From: Paraburkholderia rhynchosiae
GTDB taxonomy: Bacteria; Pseudomonadota; Gammaproteobacteria; Burkholderiales; Burkholderiaceae
Direction: 5' to 3'
Assembly (NCBI RefSeq): GCF_002879865.1
Contig: NZ_PNXY01000022.1
Coordinates: forward strand, 61,195 to 125,194
DNA length: 64,000 nucleotides
The notes below the pieces were generated by a model. That model saw only the letters and a list, made by a program, of their open reading frames with translations, had not been told where the DNA came from and did no database searches. The first letter of the stretch is position 1, and each line of letters opens with the position of its first letter. Shown here in pieces: positions 15,335 through 23,276 of the stretch. The translations under genes and the position numbers were made by a program.

Positions 15335-16549
15335 ATGCTCACACAGAGAACCAAGGACGTTGTAAAAGCTACGGCACCCGTGCTGGCAGAGCACGGATTG
15401 CCGATCATCAAGCGCTTCTACACGAGATTGTTTGACGCGCATCCCGAACTGAGAAACGTATTTAACATGGCTCATCAGGATCAGGGGCAACAGCAGCAGG
15501 CCCTTGCCCGTGCCGTGTATGCCTACGCGGAAAACATTGAAAATCCGGCCAGCCTTGCGGCCGTGCTGAAAAACATCGCCAACAAACATGCAAGCCTCGA
15601 TGTACGGCCGGAACATTACCCGATCGTCGGCGAGCATCTGCTAGGTGCGATCAAGGACGTACTCGGCGACGCCGCCAACGACGAGATTATCTCGGCCTGG
15701 GCGCAGGCTTACGGCAATCTCGCGGACCTGTTGATGGGGATGGAAAGCGAACTGCGCGAGAACTCGACGCAACGGCTCGGCGGCTGGACCGGCTGGCGGA
15801 ACTTCGTGGTTAAGGAAAAGCGGCAGGAGAGCAGCGTCATCACGTCCTTTGTGCTGGAACCGTCCGACGGGCAGCCCGTCGTCAACTTCGAGCCGGGCCA
15901 GTACATTAGCGTCGCCGTAGACGTGCCCTCGTTGCACTTGCAGCAGATCCGCCAATACAGTCTGTCCGACATGCCGAATGGGCACAGCTATCGCATATCC
16001 GTCAAACGCGAGCATGGCGACGCTTCGCGGCCGCCGGGCTATGTGTCGTCGCTGCTTCATGATCATTTAAATGTTGGCGACGAAGTAAAGCTCGCCGCGC
16101 CTTACGGCACGTTTTATATCGACGTCGATGCCACGACGCCGATCGTGTTGATCAGCGGCGGCGTCGGTCTGACACCGATGGTGAGCATGCTCAAGCGCGC
16201 GATTCAGGACCCGCAGCGACAGGTCGTGTTCGTGCATGGCGCACGAAATGGCGCGGTGCATGCAATGCGCGACAGGCTCAGGCAGACTTCGGCGATGTAT
16301 GCGAACTTCAAGGCGGTCGTCTACTACGAGAGCCCGCTGCCGGGCGATATCGCAGGACGGGACTATGACCGCTCCGGCTTTGTGAAGCTGGACGAGCTGC
16401 GCGAACTGATTCTTCTACCCAACGCGGACTACTACATCTGTGGGCCTATTCCGTTCATGCGTTTGCAGCATGATGCATTGCGCGCGATGGATGTCCCCGA
16501 GTCGCGGATACATTACGAGGTCTTTGGGCCAGACCTTTTCGAGGAGTAA
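15335..16549 (+). CDS. hmp: Flavohaemoglobin / nitric oxide dioxygenase
   Basis: A 404-residue three-domain protein of normal family length. The globin domain (1-138) has proximal His85 in NKHASLD, with Tyr29 (RFYTRLF) and Gln53 at the distal pocket. The FAD domain follows, with RQYSLSD (RxYS flavin motif) and a PPGYVSSLLHD segment. The NAD domain has GGVGLTPMVSML and YYICGPIPFM, ending in YEVFGPD. It should convert NO plus O2 to nitrate with NADH in the cytoplasm, giving nitrosative-stress protection. GAAAGGAGAGGCAAATG gives a strong ribosome site at ATG 15335. I could not find a convincing NsrR or NorR box in the 250 bases upstream, so its regulation is open. Confidence 0.96.
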   Translation: MLTQRTKDVVKATAPVLAEHGLPIIKRFYTRLFDAHPELRNVFNMAHQDQGQQQQALARAVYAYAENIENPASLAAVLKNIANKHASLDVRPEHYPIVGEHLLGAIKDVLGDAANDEIISAWAQAYGNLADLLMGMESELRENSTQRLGGWTGWRNFVVKEKRQESSVITSFVLEPSDGQPVVNFEPGQYISVAVDVPSLHLQQIRQYSLSDMPNGHSYRISVKREHGDASRPPGYVSSLLHDHLNVGDEVKLAAPYGTFYIDVDATTPIVLISGGVGLTPMVSMLKRAIQDPQRQVVFVHGARNGAVHAMRDRLRQTSAMYANFKAVVYYESPLPGDIAGRDYDRSGFVKLDELRELILLPNADYYICGPIPFMRLQHDALRAMDVPESRIHYEVFGPDLFEE

Positions 16550-16560
16550 GAACGGTGCTT

Positions 16561-16588
16561 TATTAGCGAACGTCATGGTCCGCTAATA
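16561..16588. terminator. Perfect 8-base inverted repeat between convergent hmp and lysR genes
   Basis: TATTAGCG and CGCTAATA flank a 12-base loop, 11 bases after the hmp stop and overlapping the lysR stop codon. The position suggests transcript-end processing or termination for both genes; no U-tract follows, so this is tentative. Confidence 0.4.
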
Positions 16589-17509
16589 CTTCGGCACGTC
16601 CGGATAATTCTCGAAAGTGTCCTTGATGAGGTGGCGCAACCAGACATTGGCCGCGTCTGCGTGAAAGCGGGAATGCCAGTGCTGCCGAAGCGCGAATGGT
16701 GGAAGCGCCACCGGTGTCGGCAGGATCTTCACTGTGCCGAGCCTCGAAAAAACAGTCCCGAGTTCGAGCGGCACGGTTGCGATCAGATCCGGATGCGCGT
16801 CGATCAGCAGGGGCACGGCAAGGAAGTGCGGTGTCGTCAGATAGATGTTTCGTTTAATGCCGTAGGCGTCGAACGCGCTGTCGTATGCCGCATTGGCTCG
16901 TCCCGTCAATGAAACGGCGATTTGCGGCATCGATTCGAACTGTTCCCGAGTCAGCGTTTTTCCGACCTTGCGATTGCGCGCGCTGACTACGGTCACAAAC
17001 GTGTGCATGAACAGTTGCTGCTGAAAGAGCCCTTCGGGCGCAGCATAAATCGATCCGAGCGCGAGGTCCGCTTCGCCGGAAGCGAGCAGGCCTTCGATCT
17101 GTTCCAGAGGGACCTGTATCGAACGCAACGTGCAGTGGGGCGCCAACTTTCTGAGGCGCCGGATCAGCGGCGGCAGAAAAACCAGTTCGCCCATATCCGT
17201 CATGGAAAGGACGAACGTGCGCTGCGCCGTCGCCGGGTCGAACTTCGCCTGCGAAACGACTTTTTCGCGCAGCGCTGCAATCACCTCGGTAATCGTCACT
17301 CCAAGCAGTTCGGCCTTGGGCGTCGGCGTCATGCCATTGGGCGCCTTGATGAACAGCGGGTCCTCGAAGAAAAGGCGCAAGCGGTTCAGCGCGTGGCTCA
17401 TTGCGCCTTGCGTCAGACCGATGTCGTTTGCCGCGCGGGTCACGTTTCGTTCCCGCAGCAGCGCGTCGAAGATGACGAGCAGGTTGAGGTCCAGTTCTCG
17501 TATATGCAT
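16583..17509 (-). CDS. LysR-family regulator, divergent from the vanAB-like operon
   Basis: A 308-residue LTTR. The N-terminal winged helix-turn-helix reads LDLNLLVIFDALLRERNVTRAA..IGLTQGAMSHALNRLR, and the FEDPLFIKAPNGMTPTPKAE segment is typical of the NodD/SyrM-like branch. The effector domain follows. ATG at 17509 is preferred over 17536 or 17560 because AAGGA precedes it and the length then matches the family. It is divergent from the Rieske oxygenase genes with about 120 bases between starts, the usual LTTR arrangement, so it probably controls them in response to their aromatic substrate. An inverted repeat at 17540-17578 is a candidate site. Confidence 0.9.
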   Translation of the reverse strand: MHIRELDLNLLVIFDALLRERNVTRAANDIGLTQGAMSHALNRLRLFFEDPLFIKAPNGMTPTPKAELLGVTITEVIAALREKVVSQAKFDPATAQRTFVLSMTDMGELVFLPPLIRRLRKLAPHCTLRSIQVPLEQIEGLLASGEADLALGSIYAAPEGLFQQQLFMHTFVTVVSARNRKVGKTLTREQFESMPQIAVSLTGRANAAYDSAFDAYGIKRNIYLTTPHFLAVPLLIDAHPDLIATVPLELGTVFSRLGTVKILPTPVALPPFALRQHWHSRFHADAANVWLRHLIKDTFENYPDVPKY

Positions 17510-17539
17510 GTGGTGCATTCCTTGTATGTCCGCCATTAG

Positions 17540-17578
17540 CTTGACGCATGATGTCGACAAACCTATCTTGCCGTCAAG
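17540..17578. promoter_or_regulatory. CTTGACG-N25-CGTCAAG inverted repeat, candidate LysR site
   Basis: A perfect 7-base inverted repeat with its halves about three helical turns apart (centre to centre 32 bases), lying in the 118-base gap between the divergent lysR and vanA-like genes. LTTRs usually bind a T-N11-A palindrome plus a second site near -35, so this could be two half sites or the flanks of one footprint. Confidence 0.4.
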
Positions 17579-17627
17579 TAGCCCCGTTCGTGCACCGGGG
17601 CGCCGCTAAAACGTCAGGAGACACGCA

Positions 17628-18677
17628 ATGCTCATCGAGAATACGTGGTACGTGGCCGCCTGGTCACATGAGGTACCCGACGGCGCCATGTTTCCGCGCG
17701 TCATTACCGGTCTGCCTATCGTGATGTATCGCAAGGCGGATGGCGAGATCGTCGCGCTCGAAGACCGCTGCTGTCATCGTGGAGCGCCGCTGTCGCTCGG
17801 AAGGCGGGAAGGTGATTGCGTGCGCTGCATGTACCACGGTCTCAAGTTCGACAGCGCGGGAACGTGTGTCGAAGCGCCCGCGCAGCAGCGCATTCCGCCG
17901 CGCGTCAAGGTCAGAACGTTTCCCGTTGTCGAGCGGCATCGGTGGATCTGGATCTGGATGGGCGATCCCGCGCTCGCCAACCCCGATGCAATTCCCGATA
18001 CGCATTGGCTCGACGATCCCGCCTGGCGCAGCCTGCCTGGATATATCCACTACGGTGTGAACTACCTGCTCATTTGCGATAACCTGCTCGACTTCTCGCA
18101 TCTGCCGTTTGTCCACCCGACTACGCTCGGCGGCTCCGAGGACTATGCGACGGTGCAGCCAAAGATCGAGCGGCTCGACAACGGTGTACGCGTTACGCGT
18201 TGGACCATTAACACGGATGCGCCGCGGTATGCCGCCGCCGTGAAAGAGTGGCCGGGCAAAGTGGACCGCTGGAATATTTACGACTTCACGTTGCCCGCCG
18301 TTCTTTGCATGGACTCGGGCATGGCGCCGACCGGCACGGGGGCGCCCGAGGGCACCCGCGTCAATGCCGCCGAGTTCCGCGGCTGCCAGGCCCTCACGCC
18401 TGAAACCGAAAACTCCACGCATTACTTCTTCAGTCATCCGCACAATTTCGCTATCGATCAGCCGGAGGTCACGCGATCGATTCATCAGTCCGTAGTCGAT
18501 GCATTCGATGAAGACCGCGAGATCATCACTGCGCAGCAGAAGAACCTCGCGCTCGACCCCACCTTCAGGATGACAGCGTTTGGAATCGACTCGGCGCTTT
18601 CGCAATTTCGTTGGGTCGTGGACCGCCAACTGGCTGAGGAGCGCGAGGCGCGTCAGCAATTGACCGGAGAGCGCTGA
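17628..18677 (+). CDS. VanA-like Rieske O-demethylase oxygenase subunit
   Basis: A 349-residue ring-hydroxylating-type oxygenase. The Rieske [2Fe-2S] ligands are C48-x-H50 (CCHRG) and C67-x2-H70 (CMYHG). The mononuclear iron site is in DNLLDFSHLPFVHPTT, with the bridging Asp and two His of the D-x2-H-x4-H pattern. Length and architecture match vanillate demethylase VanA and relatives (TsaM, DdmC), which oxidise an O- or side-chain methyl group so that it leaves as formaldehyde. VanA itself usually has a Thr/Glu-rich iron-site segment, so a related methoxy- or methyl-aromatic may be the true substrate. The gene is followed after one base by its reductase. Confidence 0.88.
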   Translation: MLIENTWYVAAWSHEVPDGAMFPRVITGLPIVMYRKADGEIVALEDRCCHRGAPLSLGRREGDCVRCMYHGLKFDSAGTCVEAPAQQRIPPRVKVRTFPVVERHRWIWIWMGDPALANPDAIPDTHWLDDPAWRSLPGYIHYGVNYLLICDNLLDFSHLPFVHPTTLGGSEDYATVQPKIERLDNGVRVTRWTINTDAPRYAAAVKEWPGKVDRWNIYDFTLPAVLCMDSGMAPTGTGAPEGTRVNAAEFRGCQALTPETENSTHYFFSHPHNFAIDQPEVTRSIHQSVVDAFDEDREIITAQQKNLALDPTFRMTAFGIDSALSQFRWVVDRQLAEEREARQQLTGER

Positions 18678-18678
18678 C

Positions 18679-19635
18679 ATGATCGAAGTCGTGGTCACTG
18701 CGCTCAGAGATGAGGCGCAAGGCGTCCTGGGTATCGAACTGCGCGCGGCTGACGGTGCGCTTTTGCCGCCGTTCGAGCCCGGCGCGCACGTCGACGTGCA
18801 CTTGCCGGGCGGACTGACGCGCCAGTATTCGCTGTGCAACGATGCGTCCGAGACAGCGCGCTACTGTATCGGCGTCGGACTGTCCGCATTGTCGCGAGGA
18901 GGATCGGCGTACGTCCACGAGAAGCTTCGTGAAGGCGACCGGTTGATGATCGGCGAGCCGCGAGCGCTGTTCCGCTTGTCGCCGGATGCCGCGCGGCATC
19001 GGTTCATTGCAGGCGGCATTGGAATCACGCCGATACTTGCCATGATCCGATGGTGCGCGCGTCACGCGCTTCCATGGGAATTGCACTATTGCGTACGCTC
19101 GCGTTTGAATGCGGCTTACCTGCATGAGCTCAGTCTATTGGGCGGGCATGTGCACCTTTATGCCGACGACGAGGAAGCAGTACATCTCCCGCGCGATGTG
19201 GGCCCCATGATGTGCGATCTCGATCCGACAGAGCATGTCTACTGTTGTGGACCGGGCGGTCTGATGGATGCGGTTGCCGCGCAGGGAGAGCGGCTGGGCC
19301 TGCCGCCGCAACGCCAGCATTTCGAGCGATTCACAGCACCCGTGTCCGCTGTGCAGACGAGCAGCGATAGCGCGTTCACTGTTGTCCTCGCCAGGCAAGG
19401 GGTGCGGTGCAATGTCGAAGCGGACGAGTCGATCCTGGGCAGTCTTGAGCGGCACGGCATATGTCCGCCGTTTTCGTGCAGGGAAGGTCTATGCCGAAGC
19501 TGTGAGGTAGTGTTGCTGGCGGGAGAGGCCGATCATCGCGACTACGTTTTGAGCGACGACGAACAACGGCTGAACAAGTCGTTGATCATCTGCGTATCGC
19601 GGGCGAATTCGCGGGAACTCATAATCGATTTATAG
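18679..19635 (+). CDS. VanB-like reductase (FMN, NADH, plant-type 2Fe-2S)
   Basis: A 318-residue phthalate-dioxygenase-reductase-family protein that feeds electrons from NADH to the adjacent oxygenase. The flavin domain has RQYSLCND, the pyridine nucleotide domain has GGIGITPILAMI and YCCGPGGLMDAV, and the C-terminal ferredoxin domain has the C-x4-C-x2-C cluster (CREGLCRSC) with the fourth Cys in LIICVSRA. All ligands are present. The ATG follows the vanA-like stop after one base, so the two are translationally coupled. The FMN-NAD-2Fe-2S order is the VanB/PDR order. Confidence 0.92.
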   Translation: MIEVVVTALRDEAQGVLGIELRAADGALLPPFEPGAHVDVHLPGGLTRQYSLCNDASETARYCIGVGLSALSRGGSAYVHEKLREGDRLMIGEPRALFRLSPDAARHRFIAGGIGITPILAMIRWCARHALPWELHYCVRSRLNAAYLHELSLLGGHVHLYADDEEAVHLPRDVGPMMCDLDPTEHVYCCGPGGLMDAVAAQGERLGLPPQRQHFERFTAPVSAVQTSSDSAFTVVLARQGVRCNVEADESILGSLERHGICPPFSCREGLCRSCEVVLLAGEADHRDYVLSDDEQRLNKSLIICVSRANSRELIIDL

Positions 19636-20019
19636 AGCTTGAGGCGAGGGCGCCGAGCTTCCGGATAACAGATCGAAACTTCGATTAGCCACCTGGTGGT
19701 TCGCGCTGGTCACGAGACAATAGTTGCGCACAGCTAACGCTATTCGTTTGATGCTTGGCCAAAGCAATACCTGGCATCTCATCCCTTCTTTCCCGACTGC
19801 ACAAGAAATAGCCGCACGGAATCTCGTTTCGCATCTGCCTGACCGTTCTCGGCGAGAAAAAGCTTTCGGGAGCGAACATCGCCGACAATTGATTGCCGAG
19901 ATCTTCGGCCCCCTTTGAGTCCCCAGTAACACGTGGACATACCGCTACCGGCGAGGCGCGCCGCAGATTGACCGCCAGACGATAAAAGATCAGCAATTTC
20001 CGAGGGGTATGCACACGTG
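19636..20019. other. Intergenic region after the vanAB-like operon
   Basis: About 380 bases with lower GC than the flanking operon. No gene-like frame, repeat or hairpin of note was seen. It marks the change to a lower-GC segment that includes the ferredoxin reductase. Confidence 0.4.
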
Positions 20020-21222
20020 ATGTTGAAGCGAATCATGGTGGTGGGAGGCAACATCGCCGGCCTGAAGGCGACGGAGACGCTCCGTCAACAAGGCTTCGAT
20101 GGGGAAGTATTCCTCGTCAGTGCCGAAGCTCACACGCCGTACGACCGTCCGCCGCTCTCCAAGCAGATTTTGACGCGTGAGCTTGAACCGGCCTCACTTC
20201 ACTACCGGGACATGTGTTGGTTTGCCGATAATCGCATCGAACTGCTACTGGGAAAACGAGCCAATCATCTTGACTTGAACGCAAAGACATTGACAGTTGA
20301 TGGCGAGCAGCGCACGTTTGACGGCCTTGTCATCGCCACCGGAGCGCGAGCGCGCGAATTTCCGACGGCGCTCGCGGGAATCCATACTCTACGCACTCTC
20401 GACGACGCTTTGAGGTTGCGAGACGAGCTAGTGTCGGGGGCGCGCGTGGTCGTAATCGGCGCGGGATTTATCGGTGCGGAAGTCGCGTCGAGCGCGCTCG
20501 CTAACGGTGCGAAGGTTACGATAATCGAGGCTGCGAGCGCACCCCTCGCGCGCGCGTTGGGCGTCCGCTTGGGGAGACTATTCGGCGAGATTCATGCACA
20601 AAATGGAGTAGAACTAACTTGCTCCGTGCAGGTATCCGGATTACGAGGTGTGGACAAGGTGAAGTCCGTGCTGCTGTCCAACGGTAGCGAAATTGCCGCA
20701 GACGTCGTGGTAATTGGCATTGGCGTCGTTCCGAACACTGAATGGCTGGCGGACTCAGGTCTTGAGTTATCGAATGGCCTCGCCTGTGACGCAACGCTGA
20801 ATGCCGGCCATGAGTTCGTCTACGGCGCGGGCGACGTTGCACTGTGGCCGAATGCCTGGACCGTCACGATGATGCGCGGCGAGCAGTGGACAATTGCTGC
20901 AGAGCAGGGAAAACATGCTGCTCTTAATCTGCTGGCGGGTCGGGATAACGCAACTCCATTCTCGACTATGCCGTACTTCTGGTCAGATCAATACGGTGCG
21001 CGGATCCAATCGATGGGACGCACGGATTCCGAAGTAATAATGCTTAGAGGGTCGCCTGAATCTCGCCCGTTCATTGGTGTATATCGTGACGGGTATCGAC
21101 TGGTTGGGGTCGTGGCTATAAACGCTCCTAAGGCATTCACTATTCTGCGCAACAAGCTGAATGGGAAGGCGTCGTTCGAGGATGCCGCTAGAAGCGTCGA
21201 AAAATTTATGGGTGCGGTGTAG
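20020..21222 (+). CDS. BphA4-type ferredoxin reductase (FAD, NADH)
   Basis: A 400-residue FAD/NAD-binding reductase of the BphA4/RhlA/putidaredoxin-reductase family. It has an N-terminal dinucleotide fold (VVGGNIAGLKATE), the signature YDRPPLSK, a second fold VVIGAGFIGAEVASS, the FAD motif EFVYGAGDVALW, and a C-terminal reductase domain. Such enzymes reduce a small [2Fe-2S] ferredoxin that serves a P450 or ring hydroxylase. No ferredoxin gene lies nearby and VanB is self-sufficient, so its partner is elsewhere. Third-position GC is visibly lower than in the vanAB-like genes, suggesting separate acquisition. ATG 20020 follows GAGGGG; GTG at 20017 is also possible. Confidence 0.88.
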   Translation: MLKRIMVVGGNIAGLKATETLRQQGFDGEVFLVSAEAHTPYDRPPLSKQILTRELEPASLHYRDMCWFADNRIELLLGKRANHLDLNAKTLTVDGEQRTFDGLVIATGARAREFPTALAGIHTLRTLDDALRLRDELVSGARVVVIGAGFIGAEVASSALANGAKVTIIEAASAPLARALGVRLGRLFGEIHAQNGVELTCSVQVSGLRGVDKVKSVLLSNGSEIAADVVVIGIGVVPNTEWLADSGLELSNGLACDATLNAGHEFVYGAGDVALWPNAWTVTMMRGEQWTIAAEQGKHAALNLLAGRDNATPFSTMPYFWSDQYGARIQSMGRTDSEVIMLRGSPESRPFIGVYRDGYRLVGVVAINAPKAFTILRNKLNGKASFEDAARSVEKFMGAV

Positions 21223-21302
21223 TGTCGCCGAGAACGGCATACATCGTTTGAGAGACTGCCAAGCGGACCGTCTGAAGTAGCGCGCCCTCAACTGTGCACG
21301 CA

Positions 21303-22238
21303 CTACGCCGAACAACGTCGATCGATCGCTAAAGCCTTGTGCGCTTCTGCTTGAAATTGCGTGGGCGTCACACCCGTCTGCTTGCGGAAATACCGGCTGA
21401 AATAAGCAATGTCGGCAAAGCCCAAACCATGCGCGATCTGCTTCACCGACATATGCGAATAGACGAGTTCCCTTTGCGCCTCGCGCACAAGATGCTCGTT
21501 GATGACGGCGAGCGGCGAGCTGGAGATTTCGTCGCGACAGATGCGCCCGAGTTGCGCGACGGTCATGCCGAGCTTCTGCGCATAGAAGTCCACGGGCCGA
21601 TGTTCACGAAAATTCGCGGCGACGAGTTCCCTGAAGCGTCTTAGCTGCGCGGCGCGCCGCTCCGTGGCCGATACGCTCGCGGCGGCAGTGGAGCGTGCGG
21701 CCGAAGCATGCTCGCACAAGCGCGCCACATACACGAAAAGTGCAATCAATAGCGGCAAGCCTGCCGCCATATGCCCGCGGTCGGTCGCGCGATATTCCTT
21801 TTCCAGTAATTCGACGAGCGGCATGAGCGCACTATTTTGTGCCGCCTGAGGATTGATGCGTGTCACGCCGGCACGCTGCAGTACCGGCACGAGCGCTGGC
21901 GCGACCATCGACGCAAGCGCTTCGAGTGAACGCTGCGCCGCCGTCACGACGAGGCCGTCCACATCCGGCGCGAAGTTGAAGCCGTGCACAGTCTGCGCGG
22001 GCAGGACGATCACGCAAGGCGGCTCGATGCGAATGCGAGTGTTTTCGATCAGCACGTCGCCGTTGCTGCCGCCGCCGCGAATGTAGAGAAACTGCAAGAG
22101 CGCGTCGTGACGATGCGCGTCGATATGCCAGTCGTTCGGCGCGCTGCGCTCCGCGATCCATTCGAAGTTGAATGCGTCGTACCAGGGCGGGCGCGCGGAC
22201 TCGCCATAGAGGTTGTAGTTGGGGATATTCCTTGGCAC
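21303..22238 (-). CDS. AraC-family regulator with N-terminal cupin
   Basis: A 311-residue regulator. An AraC-type cupin (HIDAHRHDALLQFLYI, then VIVLPAQTVHGFNF) is followed by two C-terminal helix-turn-helix motifs: GMTVAQLGRICRDEI and SVKQIAHGLGFADIAYFSRYFRKQTGVTP. It resembles PobR/HpaA-type regulators of aromatic catabolism. GTG at 22238 is preferred because AAGGAGA lies six bases before it; the frame opens at a GTG six codons earlier. It is divergent from the SDR-flavoprotein-NIPSNAP-MFS operon and probably activates it; direct TTGTCC repeats in the gap fit an AraC-type operator. Confidence 0.9.
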   Translation of the reverse strand: MPRNIPNYNLYGESARPPWYDAFNFEWIAERSAPNDWHIDAHRHDALLQFLYIRGGGSNGDVLIENTRIRIEPPCVIVLPAQTVHGFNFAPDVDGLVVTAAQRSLEALASMVAPALVPVLQRAGVTRINPQAAQNSALMPLVELLEKEYRATDRGHMAAGLPLLIALFVYVARLCEHASAARSTAAASVSATERRAAQLRRFRELVAANFREHRPVDFYAQKLGMTVAQLGRICRDEISSSPLAVINEHLVREAQRELVYSHMSVKQIAHGLGFADIAYFSRYFRKQTGVTPTQFQAEAHKALAIDRRCSA

Positions 22239-22259
22239 GTCCCGTCTCCTTTGCACAAA

Positions 22260-22315
22260 TTGTCCTGTCGTCTGCTGCCTTTGTCCAATTCTTTGTGCGA
22301 GGCCGTGAATATACT
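22260..22315 (+). promoter_or_regulatory. AraC-type direct repeats and -10 box
   Basis: TTGTCC occurs at 22260-22265 and again at 22281-22286, exactly 21 bases (two helical turns) apart, as expected for tandem AraC half sites. A good -10 box, TATACT, lies at 22310-22315 without a consensus -35, which fits an activator-dependent promoter for the SDR operon starting at 22385. Confidence 0.5.
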
Positions 22316-22384
22316 TTTTTCACAGGAAAGGCGTCATGCGGCAGCGCGGCAGACGACTTTCTATAAAGCTATCAGGAGACAAGG

Positions 22385-23224
22385 ATGACTAATCAGCTGA
22401 CGAAGGATCAGAATGCGGCGCATTGGCTCGGCCTCGAATCGAGCGTATGCGTCGTGACGGGCGCGGCAGGCGGCATCGGCCGTGCGATCGCCGCGACGCT
22501 CGCGGATGCAGGCGCGAGCCTGGCACTGCTGGATCGCGATGAAGCGGGCTGTCACGAGACGGCGCAAGCGCTGCACGCACGCGGCACGCGAGCGCTTGCC
22601 GTGGGCTGTGATATCAGCGATGCGGCGAGCGTCAATCGCGCATGCGAACAGGTGGGGCGCGAACTAGGCCATGTCGACGTGCTCATCAACAACGCGGGAC
22701 TACTGCGCGCGGGCGGCATCGAGGATATCGGACTCGATGATTGGAATGCGATGCTCGCCGTCAATCTCACCGGTTACATGCTGTGCGCGCAAGCGTTTGG
22801 GCGCGGCATGCTCGCGCGCAACAGGGGCTGTATCGTGCACGTTGCGTCGATCGCTGCGCATCATCCGCAGACATGGAGTGGCGCATATAGCCCGAGCAAG
22901 GCCGGCATTGCGATGCTGTCCAGGCAGATCGCCGCGGAATGGGGACCGCGCGGCGTACGCAGCAATACGCTTTGCCCAGGCATGATCCGCACGCCGCTTT
23001 CCAGGGCCTTTTACGAACAAGGCGATGTGGAAGCGCGCCGCAGCGCGATGACGGCAAGCCGGCGCATCGGCGAGCCGAACGATATTGCCGAAGTCGCGGC
23101 CTTTCTGGCCAGCAAGCGCGCGGCTTATGTGAACGGCGCGGAGATCGCCGTCGACGGCGGTTTCGAATGCATGTTGATGGACCTCGTGCCGCGCCCCGGT
23201 TACGAAGCGAAACGCGCGGCATAA
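22385..23224 (+). CDS. Short-chain dehydrogenase/reductase
   Basis: A 279-residue classical SDR with the cofactor motif TGAAGGIGRA, the structural motif NNAG, the catalytic Ser in VHVASIAA, and YxxxK as YSPSK. The Asp in LLDRDEAG suggests preference for NAD(H). It probably oxidises a ring hydroxyl or reduces a ketone in the pathway served by the next genes. The ribosome site AGGAGACAAGG precedes ATG 22385. It is the first gene of an operon controlled by the divergent AraC protein. The C-terminal tail EAKRAA and substrate loop give no clear clue to the substrate. Confidence 0.9.
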   Translation: MTNQLTKDQNAAHWLGLESSVCVVTGAAGGIGRAIAATLADAGASLALLDRDEAGCHETAQALHARGTRALAVGCDISDAASVNRACEQVGRELGHVDVLINNAGLLRAGGIEDIGLDDWNAMLAVNLTGYMLCAQAFGRGMLARNRGCIVHVASIAAHHPQTWSGAYSPSKAGIAMLSRQIAAEWGPRGVRSNTLCPGMIRTPLSRAFYEQGDVEARRSAMTASRRIGEPNDIAEVAAFLASKRAAYVNGAEIAVDGGFECMLMDLVPRPGYEAKRAA

Positions 23225-23276
23225 CGCGCCCATCTGCGGGCGCATCCGCGCTCTTACTTACTGCTCAAAGGACACG

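Noticed and set aside
17664..18839. 391-codon minus-strand frame over the vanA-like gene
   Set aside because: Shadow of an unmistakable Rieske oxygenase on the plus strand.
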